DNA from: Methylococcales bacterium
GTDB lineage: Bacteria > Pseudomonadota > Gammaproteobacteria > Methylococcales > Methylomonadaceae
Assembly (NCBI GenBank): GCA_026399095.1
Contig: JAPLRP010000085.1
Coordinates: forward strand, 1-42,170
Direction of reading: 5' to 3'
Length of the DNA: 42,170 nt
Positions 1 through 6,738 of the stretch are shown piece after piece. The stretch's first letter is position 1. Every line of letters starts with the position of its first letter. The position numbers were made by a program, and so were the translations under genes. The notes under the pieces are model-generated. The model was not told where the DNA came from and did no database searches. It was given only the letters and a program-made list of their open reading frames with translations.

Positions 1-152
1 GCCACAGTAGTCCGAAAGGTAGACGCGATCTTGAAATAAGGGAATGGACTTGTGCCGAGTGTGGCACTACGCATGATAGAGATATTAATGCGGCTAAGAA
101 TATTCTCGCGCTTGGGCATAAGCGTCTAGCAGTAGGAATCTTCGTCCTTTAG
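1..152 (+). CDS. tnpB: C-terminal end of an IS200/IS605-family TnpB (OrfB) protein, cut by the window edge
   Basis: Reading frame 3 is open from the window edge and gives about 49 residues before a TAG at 150-152. The peptide contains the second half of the TnpB zinc ribbon ([10 protein letters not shown]) followed directly by [12 protein letters not shown], the third RuvC-like catalytic segment, whose Asp in DRD is the conserved acidic residue. TnpB is the RNA-guided nuclease of these transposons, ancestral to Cas12. The stop is followed within a few bases by a transposon-end hairpin, as expected at the right end of such an element. Whether the protein upstream is complete cannot be seen. 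Family assignment is secure from the motif; activity is unknown. Confidence 0.9.
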   Translation, partial: HSSPKGRRDLEIREWTCAECGTTHDRDINAAKNILALGHKRLAVGIFVL

Positions 153-169
153 GTCGGGGAGGATGTCAA
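1..169 (+). mobile_element. Right end of an IS200/IS605-type element with terminal hairpin and putative omega-RNA 3' part
   Basis: A hairpin at 139-160 has arms TCTTCGTCCT and AGGTCGGGGA around a TT loop. It forms nine pairs, two of them G.U, with one T-T mismatch. It overlaps the tnpB stop and is followed by GGATGTCAA, the usual arrangement at the right end of these elements, where TnpA recognises a subterminal hairpin. By family knowledge the 3' part of tnpB and this hairpin also form the scaffold of the omega RNA, with the guide taken from flanking DNA just past the element (about 170 onward). The exact end, 169 or 170, is inferred. No TnpA gene or left end lies in the window. Confidence 0.7.
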
Positions 170-172
170 GGC

Positions 173-283
173 ATTCAAATTGCGGATGAGGCGATCATTG
201 TAGCCAATGCAATTACTTTGCTATTAGCTGGGACGATTCTGTCTTATAAAATTTATAACGTCCTTGTTAGGAAGATTAATTGA
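173..283 (+). pseudogene. C-terminal remnant of a small membrane protein, probably SemiSWEET (MtN3) family
   Basis: Immediately after the transposon end an open frame encodes about 36 residues ending in TGA at 281-283. The peptide contains IIVANAITLLLAGTILSYKI, a hydrophobic helix closely resembling the third and last helix of bacterial SemiSWEET sugar transporters (usual length about 85-95 residues). No in-frame start codon lies between the hairpin and the fragment, so the N-terminal two thirds are missing here and were probably displaced or lost when the IS element inserted. The family call rests on a short helix and is tentative; another small multi-helix membrane protein is possible. Confidence 0.45.
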
Positions 284-352
284 TGAGTATTGGTTGGGCG
301 GGTCTTAGTGCCTCCTTAAAACAAATAATAATCACAAATGGTGGTTTAAAGA

Positions 353-1357
353 ATGATTAATAAGGTGTCTTTGACTCAGTTTATCATTGAGCAACAGCGT
401 GGATTGCCGGATGCCACTGGAACTTTTAGTTTGTTACTAAATAATATTGTAACGGCTTGTAAGGAGATATCCCATCTGGTTAATCGAGGAAATCTGGTAG
501 GTGTATTGGGTAGCGCAGACTCTGAGAATGTGCAAGGTGAGGTGCAAAAAAAATTGGATATCATTACCAATGATATTATGGTTAATGCACTTAATTGGAC
601 AGGTCATCTGGCGGGTATGGCTTCAGAAGAGGTAGACGATATTATTGACATACCAGAGAATTATCCAAAGGGTAAGTACCTCGCTTTATTCGATCCCTTG
701 GATGGTTCTTCGAATATTGATGTGAATTTGGCGGTGGGTACAATTTTTTCTATTCTGCATTGTCCAGAAGGTATTAAGCCTAAGGTTGAAGATTTTTTGC
801 TTAAGGGTGTTGAGCAGGTCTGTGCGGGTTTTGTACTATATGGGCCATCAACGATGATGGTCTTAACAACTGGACATGGTGTAAACGGTTTTACACTTGA
901 TCAGGATATTGGTGAATTTATTCTCACTCATCCCAATATGAGAATTCCTGAAGAGACTAATGAATTTGCTATTAATATGTCAAACCAGCGTTTTTGGGAG
1001 CCGCCTGTGCAACGTTATATTGATGAATGTTTACAAGGGAAAGATGGACCTCGCGGTAAAAATTTTAATATGCGGTGGATTGCTTCCTTGGTTGCCGAAG
1101 TCTATCGAATTTTGACACGGGGTGGGGTGTTTTTATATCCGTCTGATTTGCGTGATTCGTCAAAACCAGGTAGGTTAAGATTGATGTATGAAGCAAATCC
1201 AATGGCATTTATTATGGAGCAGGCCGGAGGTGCTTGTTCTACAGGCTTTGAGCGCATTCTTGAAATCAAACCAACGCATATTCATCAGCGTGTTCCGCTA
1301 ATTTTGGGGTCAAAAAATGAGGTTGAAAGGATTGTTGCTTATCATCAGGAAAGTTAA
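353..1357 (+). CDS. fbp: Class I fructose-1,6-bisphosphatase
   Basis: Hydrolyses fructose 1,6-bisphosphate to fructose 6-phosphate in the cytoplasm, in gluconeogenesis or in regenerating sugar phosphates for carbon-fixation cycles. The 334-residue length is normal for class I FBPase. Visible signatures are the metal-binding segment [11 protein letters not shown] (about residues 113-123), the upstream acidic segment ASEEVDD (about 90-96), and the active-site region [25 protein letters not shown] (in two parts, LYPSDL and [11 protein letters not shown]) near residue 260-290. The gene stands alone: an IS remnant lies upstream and a convergent minus-strand pair downstream. A purine-rich AAAGA precedes the ATG. 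The family is unambiguous. Confidence 0.97.
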   Translation: MINKVSLTQFIIEQQRGLPDATGTFSLLLNNIVTACKEISHLVNRGNLVGVLGSADSENVQGEVQKKLDIITNDIMVNALNWTGHLAGMASEEVDDIIDIPENYPKGKYLALFDPLDGSSNIDVNLAVGTIFSILHCPEGIKPKVEDFLLKGVEQVCAGFVLYGPSTMMVLTTGHGVNGFTLDQDIGEFILTHPNMRIPEETNEFAINMSNQRFWEPPVQRYIDECLQGKDGPRGKNFNMRWIASLVAEVYRILTRGGVFLYPSDLRDSSKPGRLRLMYEANPMAFIMEQAGGACSTGFERILEIKPTHIHQRVPLILGSKNEVERIVAYHQES

Positions 1358-1425
1358 TTTTAAACAACTGGACTTTGACGAATGAGCACCAATAGAATGT
1401 ATGGTTAAAAGGGCGTTTGAATTCC

Positions 1426-1641
1426 TTATTGTGCTTGGCTATTAGCGTTGTCTTCTATTGTTTTTCGTTGCTCTTCTGCTGAATTCTGTATTACACCCTC
1501 AACATGTTTGGCTTGCTCCAAGGCTTTTAGTTGGTTTTTAAAGAGAACAGGATTTGGAGCCTTGGCTTGTTTCTCCTTTTTATCGCATCCGGCGACTGAA
1601 ATAAATAGCAGCAGAGCGGTCCATTTAAGTGTGTTTTTCAT
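1426..1641 (-). CDS. Small predicted lipoprotein, 71 aa
   Basis: A short protein with a clean lipoprotein signal: basic start (MKNTLKW), hydrophobic core and lipobox VAGC with the lipidated Cys at residue 19, followed by DKK. The Asp at +2 would favour retention in the inner membrane by the Lol +2 rule known from enterics. The mature part, about 50 residues, is charged, rich in Ala, Gln, Glu and Lys, and probably helical; I recognise no domain. It lies 51 bases downstream of the DUF502 gene on the same strand and is probably cotranscribed with it. An overlapping plus-strand frame of similar length has no such signal and was judged a shadow. Function unknown. Confidence 0.7.
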   Translation of the reverse strand: MKNTLKWTALLLFISVAGCDKKEKQAKAPNPVLFKNQLKALEQAKHVEGVIQNSAEEQRKTIEDNANSQAQ

Positions 1642-1692
1642 TTACTTTGCCTGCGGTTGATGGGTCACACTGTCCAATTATGATGGCTTTTA

Positions 1693-2283
1693 TTAGGGTA
1701 GTTTATTCGCTTCTGATGCTTTATTGTAATCAACGCCAACGCTGACAATAAAGCTGGTCGCTTCTTCAATGTCCATGGCTGATTTTATTAATTTTGATTT
1801 ATCGACAATCACAGTAAATCCTGACGTAGGATTAGGTGATGTAGGAATAAACAATATATATTTGTCTTCGAACCGGTTGGTTACATAGGCAGGCACCCAA
1901 ATTCCATCTTTCGGGTATTCAACATAGACGACTTCTTTTGCCATTTTCTGTTCATGCGATGAAAGCATGTTGATAACTTTTTTAAGTACGCGGTAAATAG
2001 TGTTTAAAAATGGAATTCTACCAATCACTAAGTCGAAGATATTGATTATCCAGGAGCGACCTTTTTTGACTATGGTACTGCCTATCCACATTAACAAAAC
2101 AAAGCTGACAGCGAAAACTAGGCCGGTATAGAGGTAGTTATCAGAAAAAGCGTAAACGACGCGAAATAAATCAGAAACCAGTTCTTTTACAAAAAGTATA
2201 ATTTGCAAGACAATCACGATAGGAATAACTGAAAAAACGCCTATCAGGAAATAATTTAATAACTTTTTAACGAGCTCGTTCAT
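1693..2283 (-). CDS. DUF502 family membrane protein
   Basis: A 196-residue inner-membrane protein of the DUF502 family. Two hydrophobic segments are clear: residues about 11-31 (YFLIGVFSVIPIVIVLQIIL) and 51-68 (YTGLVFAVSFVLLMWIGS). They are followed by GRIPFLNTIYRVLKKVINML and a soluble C-terminal part with VVYVEYPKDGIW and FIPTSPNPTSGF, all typical of this family. The biochemical role of DUF502 proteins is not established; a distant relation to plant LCV/COV proteins is known. It reads divergently from the SDR gene at 2560, sharing a 276-base intergenic region, and is followed by the small lipoprotein gene. Its length matches the family. Confidence 0.85.
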   Translation of the reverse strand: MNELVKKLLNYFLIGVFSVIPIVIVLQIILFVKELVSDLFRVVYAFSDNYLYTGLVFAVSFVLLMWIGSTIVKKGRSWIINIFDLVIGRIPFLNTIYRVLKKVINMLSSHEQKMAKEVVYVEYPKDGIWVPAYVTNRFEDKYILFIPTSPNPTSGFTVIVDKSKLIKSAMDIEEATSFIVSVGVDYNKASEANKLP

Positions 2284-2415
2284 TTTTTTCTCCGTTGGTT
2301 ATGTTTAATAAATCGTCAGTTTAAAGACCAATTTAAATTTAATATTTTTTAACCAGTAAAAATCAGTCGACAGACTGAAAAAAAATACATAATTATTATA
2401 AGCGAAATTACGATA

Positions 2416-2434
2416 ATGCTATGATCAATAGCAT
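2416..2434. promoter_or_regulatory. Perfect 7-bp inverted repeat in a divergent intergenic region (possible operator)
   Basis: ATGCTAT and ATAGCAT flank GATCA between the divergent DUF502 gene and the pteridine-reductase-like gene. The rest of 2284-2559 is very AT-rich with no gene. A dyad of this size, placed between two divergent genes, could bind a dimeric regulator; no regulator family is recognisable from the sequence. Confidence 0.3.
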
Positions 2435-2559
2435 GATCTAAAGATAAATAAAAAAATAAAGATACTTTAATTATATTCTAAAGTTGTTAATAGAGTAGTT
2501 CATGGTGCCATTGCACTGAGTTGATTGGCGTTAAGCTAATAATATAAGCTTGAAATATT

Positions 2560-3291
2560 ATGCAAAAAAATGTGTTGATTACCGGGGCTGCCAAGCGAAT
2601 TGGTGCAGCGTGTGCGCGCTTGCTTCATGACAAAGGTTGTAATGTGTTTTTGCATTATAGGACATCCAAAGAAGCGGCTTTGGAGCTTTGTTATGAGCTG
2701 AATCAAATTCGTGCAGACTCTGCTTACATGATGCAGGCTAATTTACTTGATAGTCAAGAGTTGGAGGCGTTGGTAAATGAAGCTTGTATGGCTTGGGGCA
2801 CAATAGATGTTTTGGTAAACAATGCTTCATCTTTTTATCCAACACCAATCTCTGATGTCACAGAAGGTCAGTGGGATGAGTTGTTGGGAAGTAATTTAAA
2901 GGCTCCCTTTTTTTTGGCAAAAGCCTTATCAAATACATTGGCTAAAAATAAAGGATGTATTGTTAACATTGCCGATATACATGCTGAGCGTGGCTTGAAG
3001 GGATATCCTGTTTATAGTATTGCTAAAGCCGGATTAGTGGCAATGACCAAAATTTTGGCTAAGGAATTTGGTCCAGCTATTCGAGTAAATGCAGTGGCTC
3101 CTGGTGCCATACTTTGGCCGGAAAGGGGTTTGTCTTTACAGGAAAAACAAGAAATATTGCAACGTGTGGTTTTGCAGCGGAATGGAGAGGCGTCTGATAT
3201 TGCTAAAGCGGTATGGTTTTTGATTAATGATTCCGATTACATGACCGGTCAAATAATGACAATTGATGGTGGGCGTACATTATTTTGTTGA
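2560..3291 (+). CDS. Short-chain dehydrogenase of pteridine reductase (PTR1/FolM-like) type
   Basis: A 243-residue NADPH-dependent SDR. The cofactor motif at residues 8-15 is TGAAKRIG, the TGxxxRxG variant characteristic of pteridine reductases rather than the usual TGxxxGIG. NNAS (about residue 88-91), the catalytic YxxxK (YSIAK), and the C-terminal YMTGQIMTIDGG are all present. The expected reaction is reduction of dihydrobiopterin, dihydrofolate or a related pterin. Context supports this: folK and folB lie convergently right behind it. No folA-type dihydrofolate reductase is in the window, so this enzyme could supply that activity, but this is inference. A strong bidirectional terminator begins at the last base of its stop codon. 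Confidence 0.85.
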   Translation: MQKNVLITGAAKRIGAACARLLHDKGCNVFLHYRTSKEAALELCYELNQIRADSAYMMQANLLDSQELEALVNEACMAWGTIDVLVNNASSFYPTPISDVTEGQWDELLGSNLKAPFFLAKALSNTLAKNKGCIVNIADIHAERGLKGYPVYSIAKAGLVAMTKILAKEFGPAIRVNAVAPGAILWPERGLSLQEKQEILQRVVLQRNGEASDIAKAVWFLINDSDYMTGQIMTIDGGRTLFC

Positions 3292-3320
3292 GATTAGGCG
3301 CGATTCGTCGCGCCTAATCT
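3291..3320. terminator. Bidirectional rho-independent terminator between the SDR gene and folK
   Basis: A perfect 13-bp stem, AGATTAGGCGCGA paired with TCGCGCCTAATCT, closes a TTCG tetraloop, a very stable loop. It starts at the final A of the SDR stop codon and ends four bases before the folK stop, so it serves both convergent transcripts. T-rich sequence follows on the plus side (GTTGTT). Confidence 0.85.
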
Positions 3321-3324
3321 GTTG

Positions 3325-3819
3325 TTAATGAGTCCAGGTGGGTAAAATACGTTGTTGAGTGAGATTGGTTTTGTCGAATTTTTTCCAAAGATCAGAGTAG
3401 CTTATGTCGCTGATTGGGTGTTTTAAATCGGGTGCAATTTCCGCTAAAGGTTCAAGAACAAAAGCGTATCGTTCAATTTCATCACGAGGTATCTGAAGTC
3501 GTCCATCATTAAGAATCAGGTTGTCATATAAGATTAGATCTAGGTCTAGAGTCCGGGAAGAAAACTTTTGACTGTTCCGGGTGCGACCGTTATCCAATTC
3601 AATTTGCCGAAGGATTCTAGCGACTTCTTTTACGCTAAACTCGGAGTTAAATCCCACTACAAGATTGTAAAAAGTATCACCAATAAAGCCAACTGACTCT
3701 GACTCATAAATACTTGAGATAGTCAGTTGATCGAAGTGAAGTTTAAGTGCCTCCAAGCTGGCGGGTATGTTCTTATTTTTGTCAATGTTACTGCCTATGC
3801 TTATGTACCCTTTTCGCAT
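3325..3819 (-). CDS. folK: 6-hydroxymethyl-7,8-dihydropterin pyrophosphokinase (HPPK)
   Basis: Transfers pyrophosphate from ATP to 6-hydroxymethyl-dihydropterin, the step before dihydropteroate synthase in folate synthesis. The 164-residue length is typical. Visible HPPK signatures are the N-terminal ISIGSNI, FYNLVVGF (about residue 50), the ATP/pterin-binding loop RQIELDNGR, and SRTLDLDLILYD (about 88-99), whose acidic residues bind Mg2+. It follows folB by three bases on the minus strand, clearly an operon in which folB is transcribed first; the product of FolB is the substrate of FolK. Confidence 0.96.
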   Translation of the reverse strand: MRKGYISIGSNIDKNKNIPASLEALKLHFDQLTISSIYESESVGFIGDTFYNLVVGFNSEFSVKEVARILRQIELDNGRTRNSQKFSSRTLDLDLILYDNLILNDGRLQIPRDEIERYAFVLEPLAEIAPDLKHPISDISYSDLWKKFDKTNLTQQRILPTWTH

Positions 3820-3822
3820 GGC

Positions 3823-4176
3823 TTATCTTTCCCCTCTCTCAATGATAATGCCGACATCACTGGCGCCGCGAATAGCACCTTTTTTATTTAAAGTAATTTT
3901 TACCCAAGGGACATTGAATTCATTGCGAATAATGTTAGCTATTTCTGATATTAATTTTTCAACAAGAAGAAACTGACTTGTTTCAACAAAAGAGATGATT
4001 CGTTTAGAGACGGTTTTGTAATCAAGTGTATATTGTATGTCATCTGTTTCAGCTGCTTTTTGAATATCAAAAGCCATTTCAATATCGAGTACAACAGTTT
4101 GTTTGGTTTCTCTTTCCCAATCATATATACCGATAATTGTTTCAATTTGAAGTCCGCCTAAAAAGATGATGTCCAT
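3823..4176 (-). CDS. folB: Dihydroneopterin aldolase
   Basis: Cleaves 7,8-dihydroneopterin to 6-hydroxymethyl-dihydropterin and glycolaldehyde. The 117 residues match the family. The N-terminal GLQIETIIGIYDWERE includes the catalytic-site Glu/Tyr region, LDYKTVSKRI is the substrate-binding helix start, and FLLVEKLISEIA carries the conserved Glu and Lys; the tail VKITLNKKGAIRGASDVGIIIER is typical. First gene of the folB-folK pair. It is divergent from plsY, a neighbourhood also common in other gammaproteobacteria (folB, plsY and tsaD lie together). Confidence 0.96.
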   Translation of the reverse strand: MDIIFLGGLQIETIIGIYDWERETKQTVVLDIEMAFDIQKAAETDDIQYTLDYKTVSKRIISFVETSQFLLVEKLISEIANIIRNEFNVPWVKITLNKKGAIRGASDVGIIIERGER

Positions 4177-4266
4177 GGTTATTTCCGGTTATGATGTATA
4201 TTTTAAAAATGGTAAGTATCAGGTAAATGTGTCCGGCTTACAAGTTCTGAATGAGGAAAGTATTAC

Positions 4267-4836
4267 ATGGTTGAGTGGTTGTTTGTTCCGGTTGCCTATC
4301 TGATAGGTTCCATTTCAAGTGCTATTATTATTTGCCGTTTGATGGGTTTGCCAGATCCCCGTGGGCAAGGTTCAGGTAATCCGGGGGCGACTAATGTTAT
4401 GCGAATTGGGGGAAAAAAAGCGGCAGCTATAACCTTATTGGGCGATCTGCTTAAGGGTTTTATTCCGGTTTATAGCGCTGGGTTATTGGGGGGGGCTGAT
4501 GAGTTGTTGGCAATTACCGGGCTGGCTGCTTTTATGGGGCATCTTTATCCAGTATTTTTTAAGTTTGAAGGTGGTAAGGGTGTTGCAACATCAATTGGTG
4601 TTTTATTGGGGTTTTCTTGGTTACTCGGCTTTGCATTTATAGGTACATGGTTATTGATTTACAAGGTCGGTAAAATTTCTTCTTTATCAGCGCTATGTGC
4701 CTCTGTTTTATCACCGGTATATGCTTGGTTCATAATCGGTGATATTAATATGGTGGGAGCTTCAGTTGTTATGATGATATTTTTGCTTTGGCGGCATAAA
4801 AGCAATATTCAACGTCTGATAAAAGGTGATGAATAA
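4267..4836 (+). CDS. plsY: Glycerol-3-phosphate acyltransferase PlsY (acyl-phosphate type)
   Basis: Integral inner-membrane enzyme that acylates glycerol 3-phosphate from acyl-phosphate, the first step of phospholipid synthesis. At 189 residues with five or more hydrophobic segments it fits PlsY. The three known motifs are visible: YLIGSISSAIIICRL near the N-terminus followed by GSGNPGATNVMR (residues about 36-47), GHLYPVFFKFEGGKGVATSIG (in parts GHLYPVF and GGKGVATS, about residue 90-110), and the C-terminal RHKSNIQRL. It is convergent with tsaD, separated by a terminator-like hairpin. Confidence 0.97.
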   Translation: MVEWLFVPVAYLIGSISSAIIICRLMGLPDPRGQGSGNPGATNVMRIGGKKAAAITLLGDLLKGFIPVYSAGLLGGADELLAITGLAAFMGHLYPVFFKFEGGKGVATSIGVLLGFSWLLGFAFIGTWLLIYKVGKISSLSALCASVLSPVYAWFIIGDINMVGASVVMMIFLLWRHKSNIQRLIKGDE

Positions 4837-4842
4837 TTCTTT

Positions 4843-4875
4843 AGGTTAAAGAAGTTATTTTTGCACCTTTAACCT
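4843..4875. terminator. Hairpin between convergent plsY and tsaD
   Basis: Perfect 9-bp inverted repeat AGGTTAAAG / CTTTAACCT with a 15-base T-rich loop, located six bases after the plsY stop and just beyond the tsaD stop. The position between convergent genes suggests a weak bidirectional terminator. Confidence 0.55.
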
Positions 4876-4895
4876 CGGGTCTTCTATTTGAGTTT

Positions 4896-5912
4896 TTAGT
4901 ACAATTCACTGATTGGCCAGCGTGGGCGGGCAAAAATCTCCAGTCCTTGATGTTGCCCAGTCATTAAGCGTTGGCAACCTGCATAAGCAATCATTGCGCC
5001 GTTATCGGTACAAAACTCCAGTCTTGGAAAATAGATTTGCGCGTGTTCTTTATCTGTCATTTCAGTTAAAAACTCGCGGATTTGTTTGTTGGCGCTGACA
5101 CCTCCTGCAACCACCAGTCTATTTAGGCCGGTTTGTTGCAAGGCGCGTTTACACTTAATGCTGAGTGTCTCGGCAACCGCTTGTTGGAAGCCTGCGGCAA
5201 TATCTGCTTTGTTTTGTTCGACGTTGTCGGAATAAGGCTCAGAAGCGTTGAAAGTGTTTAGCGCAAAGGTTTTTAACCCGCTAAAGCTAAAGTCTAATCC
5301 GGGTCTGTCGGTCATTGGACGTGGGAATTTAAGTTGGGCTTTACCGTGTTCGGCAAGTGCAGATAATTTAGGACCGCCGGGATAGCCAAGCCCCAGCATT
5401 TTTGCCGTTTTGTCAAAAGCCTCGCCTGCTGCATCATCAAGGGATTCCCCTAGTAGTAGGTATTTGCCGATTCCTTCCACTTTAACCAGCAAGGTATGCC
5501 CTCCGGAAATTAATAAAGCAACAAAAGGAAATGCCGGTGAATTTTCTTCTAACATAGGGGCAAGTAGATGACCTTCCATGTGATGCACTGCAATAGCGGG
5601 AACTTGCCAAGTCCATGCCAGGCTTCTGGCTGTGGCGGCCCCAACTAATAATGCGCCTATTAGCCCAGGTCCTGCTGTATAGGCAATGCCATTAATATCA
5701 GTGCTTATTAGCTGGCTTTCTGCAAGTGTTTGCTTAATTAAAGGAACTAATTTGCGGATGTGGTCGCGTGACGCCAGCTCTGGAACAACGCCGCCGTATT
5801 CGCTATGCATTTCAACTTGGCTGTATAAAATATGGTTTATAAGGCCTAGTTTCGAATGATAAATCGCGACCCCAGTTTCATCGCAAGAGGTTTCTATGCC
5901 TAAAACGTACAT
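4896..5912 (-). CDS. tsaD: tRNA N6-adenosine threonylcarbamoyltransferase TsaD
   Basis: Transfers the threonylcarbamoyl group to A37 of ANN-decoding tRNAs, together with TsaB, TsaE and TsaC products encoded elsewhere. 338 residues, normal for bacterial TsaD. The ASKHA-fold start [16 protein letters not shown], the metal-binding [10 protein letters not shown] (HxxxH, about residue 110-119), [21 protein letters not shown] and the late [11 protein letters not shown] plus [13 protein letters not shown] are all visible. It is divergent from rpsU, the classic gammaproteobacterial arrangement, with a good rpsU promoter in the 106-base gap. Confidence 0.97.
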   Translation of the reverse strand: MYVLGIETSCDETGVAIYHSKLGLINHILYSQVEMHSEYGGVVPELASRDHIRKLVPLIKQTLAESQLISTDINGIAYTAGPGLIGALLVGAATARSLAWTWQVPAIAVHHMEGHLLAPMLEENSPAFPFVALLISGGHTLLVKVEGIGKYLLLGESLDDAAGEAFDKTAKMLGLGYPGGPKLSALAEHGKAQLKFPRPMTDRPGLDFSFSGLKTFALNTFNASEPYSDNVEQNKADIAAGFQQAVAETLSIKCKRALQQTGLNRLVVAGGVSANKQIREFLTEMTDKEHAQIYFPRLEFCTDNGAMIAYAGCQRLMTGQHQGLEIFARPRWPISELY

Positions 5913-5918
5913 TGATTT

Positions 5919-5946
5919 TTGAAAATTTTAAAAGTGAATGTATAAT
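5919..5946 (+). promoter_or_regulatory. Sigma-70 promoter upstream of rpsU
   Basis: TTGAAA at 5919-5924 and a consensus TATAAT at 5941-5946, spaced by 16 bases, reading toward rpsU at 6019. This is the best promoter match in the window and would drive rpsU and probably yqeY, dnaG and part of rpoD transcription. Confidence 0.7.
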
Positions 5947-6018
5947 TAAGGGTTCTGTTTGTTCAGTGGATAGTAAATATCCTCATACTCACAATATTAA
6001 CATAATTGGAATCATATA

Positions 6019-6252
6019 ATGCCGTCAGTGAAAATTAAAGAAAACGAACCATTTGATATTGCAATCCGTCGTTTTAAACGCGCTTGTGAAAAGGCCGGTG
6101 TATTGGCAGAAGTTCGTCGCCGTGAGTTTTATGAAAAACCAACAGCTGAGCGAAAACGTAAAGGAGCAGCAGCGGTTAAGCGTCACTTGAAAAAATTGGC
6201 ACGTGAGCGTTATGCATTGAAAAATCTTCGTCGCGGACGTCCAGTGCTTTAA
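6019..6252 (+). CDS. rpsU: 30S ribosomal protein S21
   Basis: Small basic ribosomal protein needed for initiation. The core [18 protein letters not shown] and [17 protein letters not shown] is almost identical to the enterobacterial protein. Length is 77 residues against about 71 in Escherichia coli; the extra residues form a basic tail ([11 protein letters not shown]). It is the first gene of the macromolecular synthesis operon, followed 14 bases later by yqeY. Confidence 0.97.
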   Translation: MPSVKIKENEPFDIAIRRFKRACEKAGVLAEVRRREFYEKPTAERKRKGAAAVKRHLKKLARERYALKNLRRGRPVL

Positions 6253-6266
6253 ATAAGGCAAATAAC

Positions 6267-6716
6267 ATGGACTTGTTAACAGATCGTATCAAGGATGATA
6301 TGAAAGCCTCCATGAAAGGGGGAGCTAAAGCTAGGTTGGGTGTGATTAGATTAATTTTGGCTGCCATTAAGCAGATTGAAGTTGATGAGCGTATACAACT
6401 CGATAATGATCGTACTATTCAAGTGCTTGATAAAATGCTTAAGCAGCGACGTGAATCAATCAGGCAGTTTGCTGATGCAGGTCGACAAGATTTGGTGGCG
6501 ATTGAAGAAGCAGAAGTTTTAGTCATTCAGGATTTTATGCCGCTAGCGTTAAGCGAAGCAGAAGTTGATGTGATGGTAAGCGAGGCAGTGCTTGAGTCTG
6601 GTGCGGAGTCTGTTAAGGACATGGGTAAGGTGATGGCTTTGTTAAAAGCTAAAATGCAAGGTCGCGCTGATATGTCCGTTGTTAGTTTCAAAATTAAGGC
6701 CGCACTAGCTGTATAA
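6267..6716 (+). CDS. yqeY: GatB/YqeY domain-containing protein
   Basis: A 149-residue helical protein with the YqeY domain, related to the tRNA-binding tail of the amidotransferase subunit GatB. Visible features are the start LLTDRIKDDMKASMKGGAKARLGVIRLI (basic helix, seen in segments KDDMKASMKGG and LGVIRLILAAIKQIEVDER), the middle LDKMLKQRRESIRQF, and the C-terminal VMALLKAKMQGRADMSVVS, matching GatB-tail consensus. Its precise role is unsettled. It commonly sits between rpsU and dnaG in gammaproteobacteria, as it does here (14 and 22 bases from its neighbours). Confidence 0.93.
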   Translation: MDLLTDRIKDDMKASMKGGAKARLGVIRLILAAIKQIEVDERIQLDNDRTIQVLDKMLKQRRESIRQFADAGRQDLVAIEEAEVLVIQDFMPLALSEAEVDVMVSEAVLESGAESVKDMGKVMALLKAKMQGRADMSVVSFKIKAALAV

Positions 6717-6738
6717 CGTTATCGTGTCCGGGTGAAAA

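Noticed and set aside
1448-1660. 70-residue plus-strand frame opposite the lipoprotein gene
   Set aside because: The opposite strand carries a clear lipoprotein signal and lipobox; the plus frame is a shadow.
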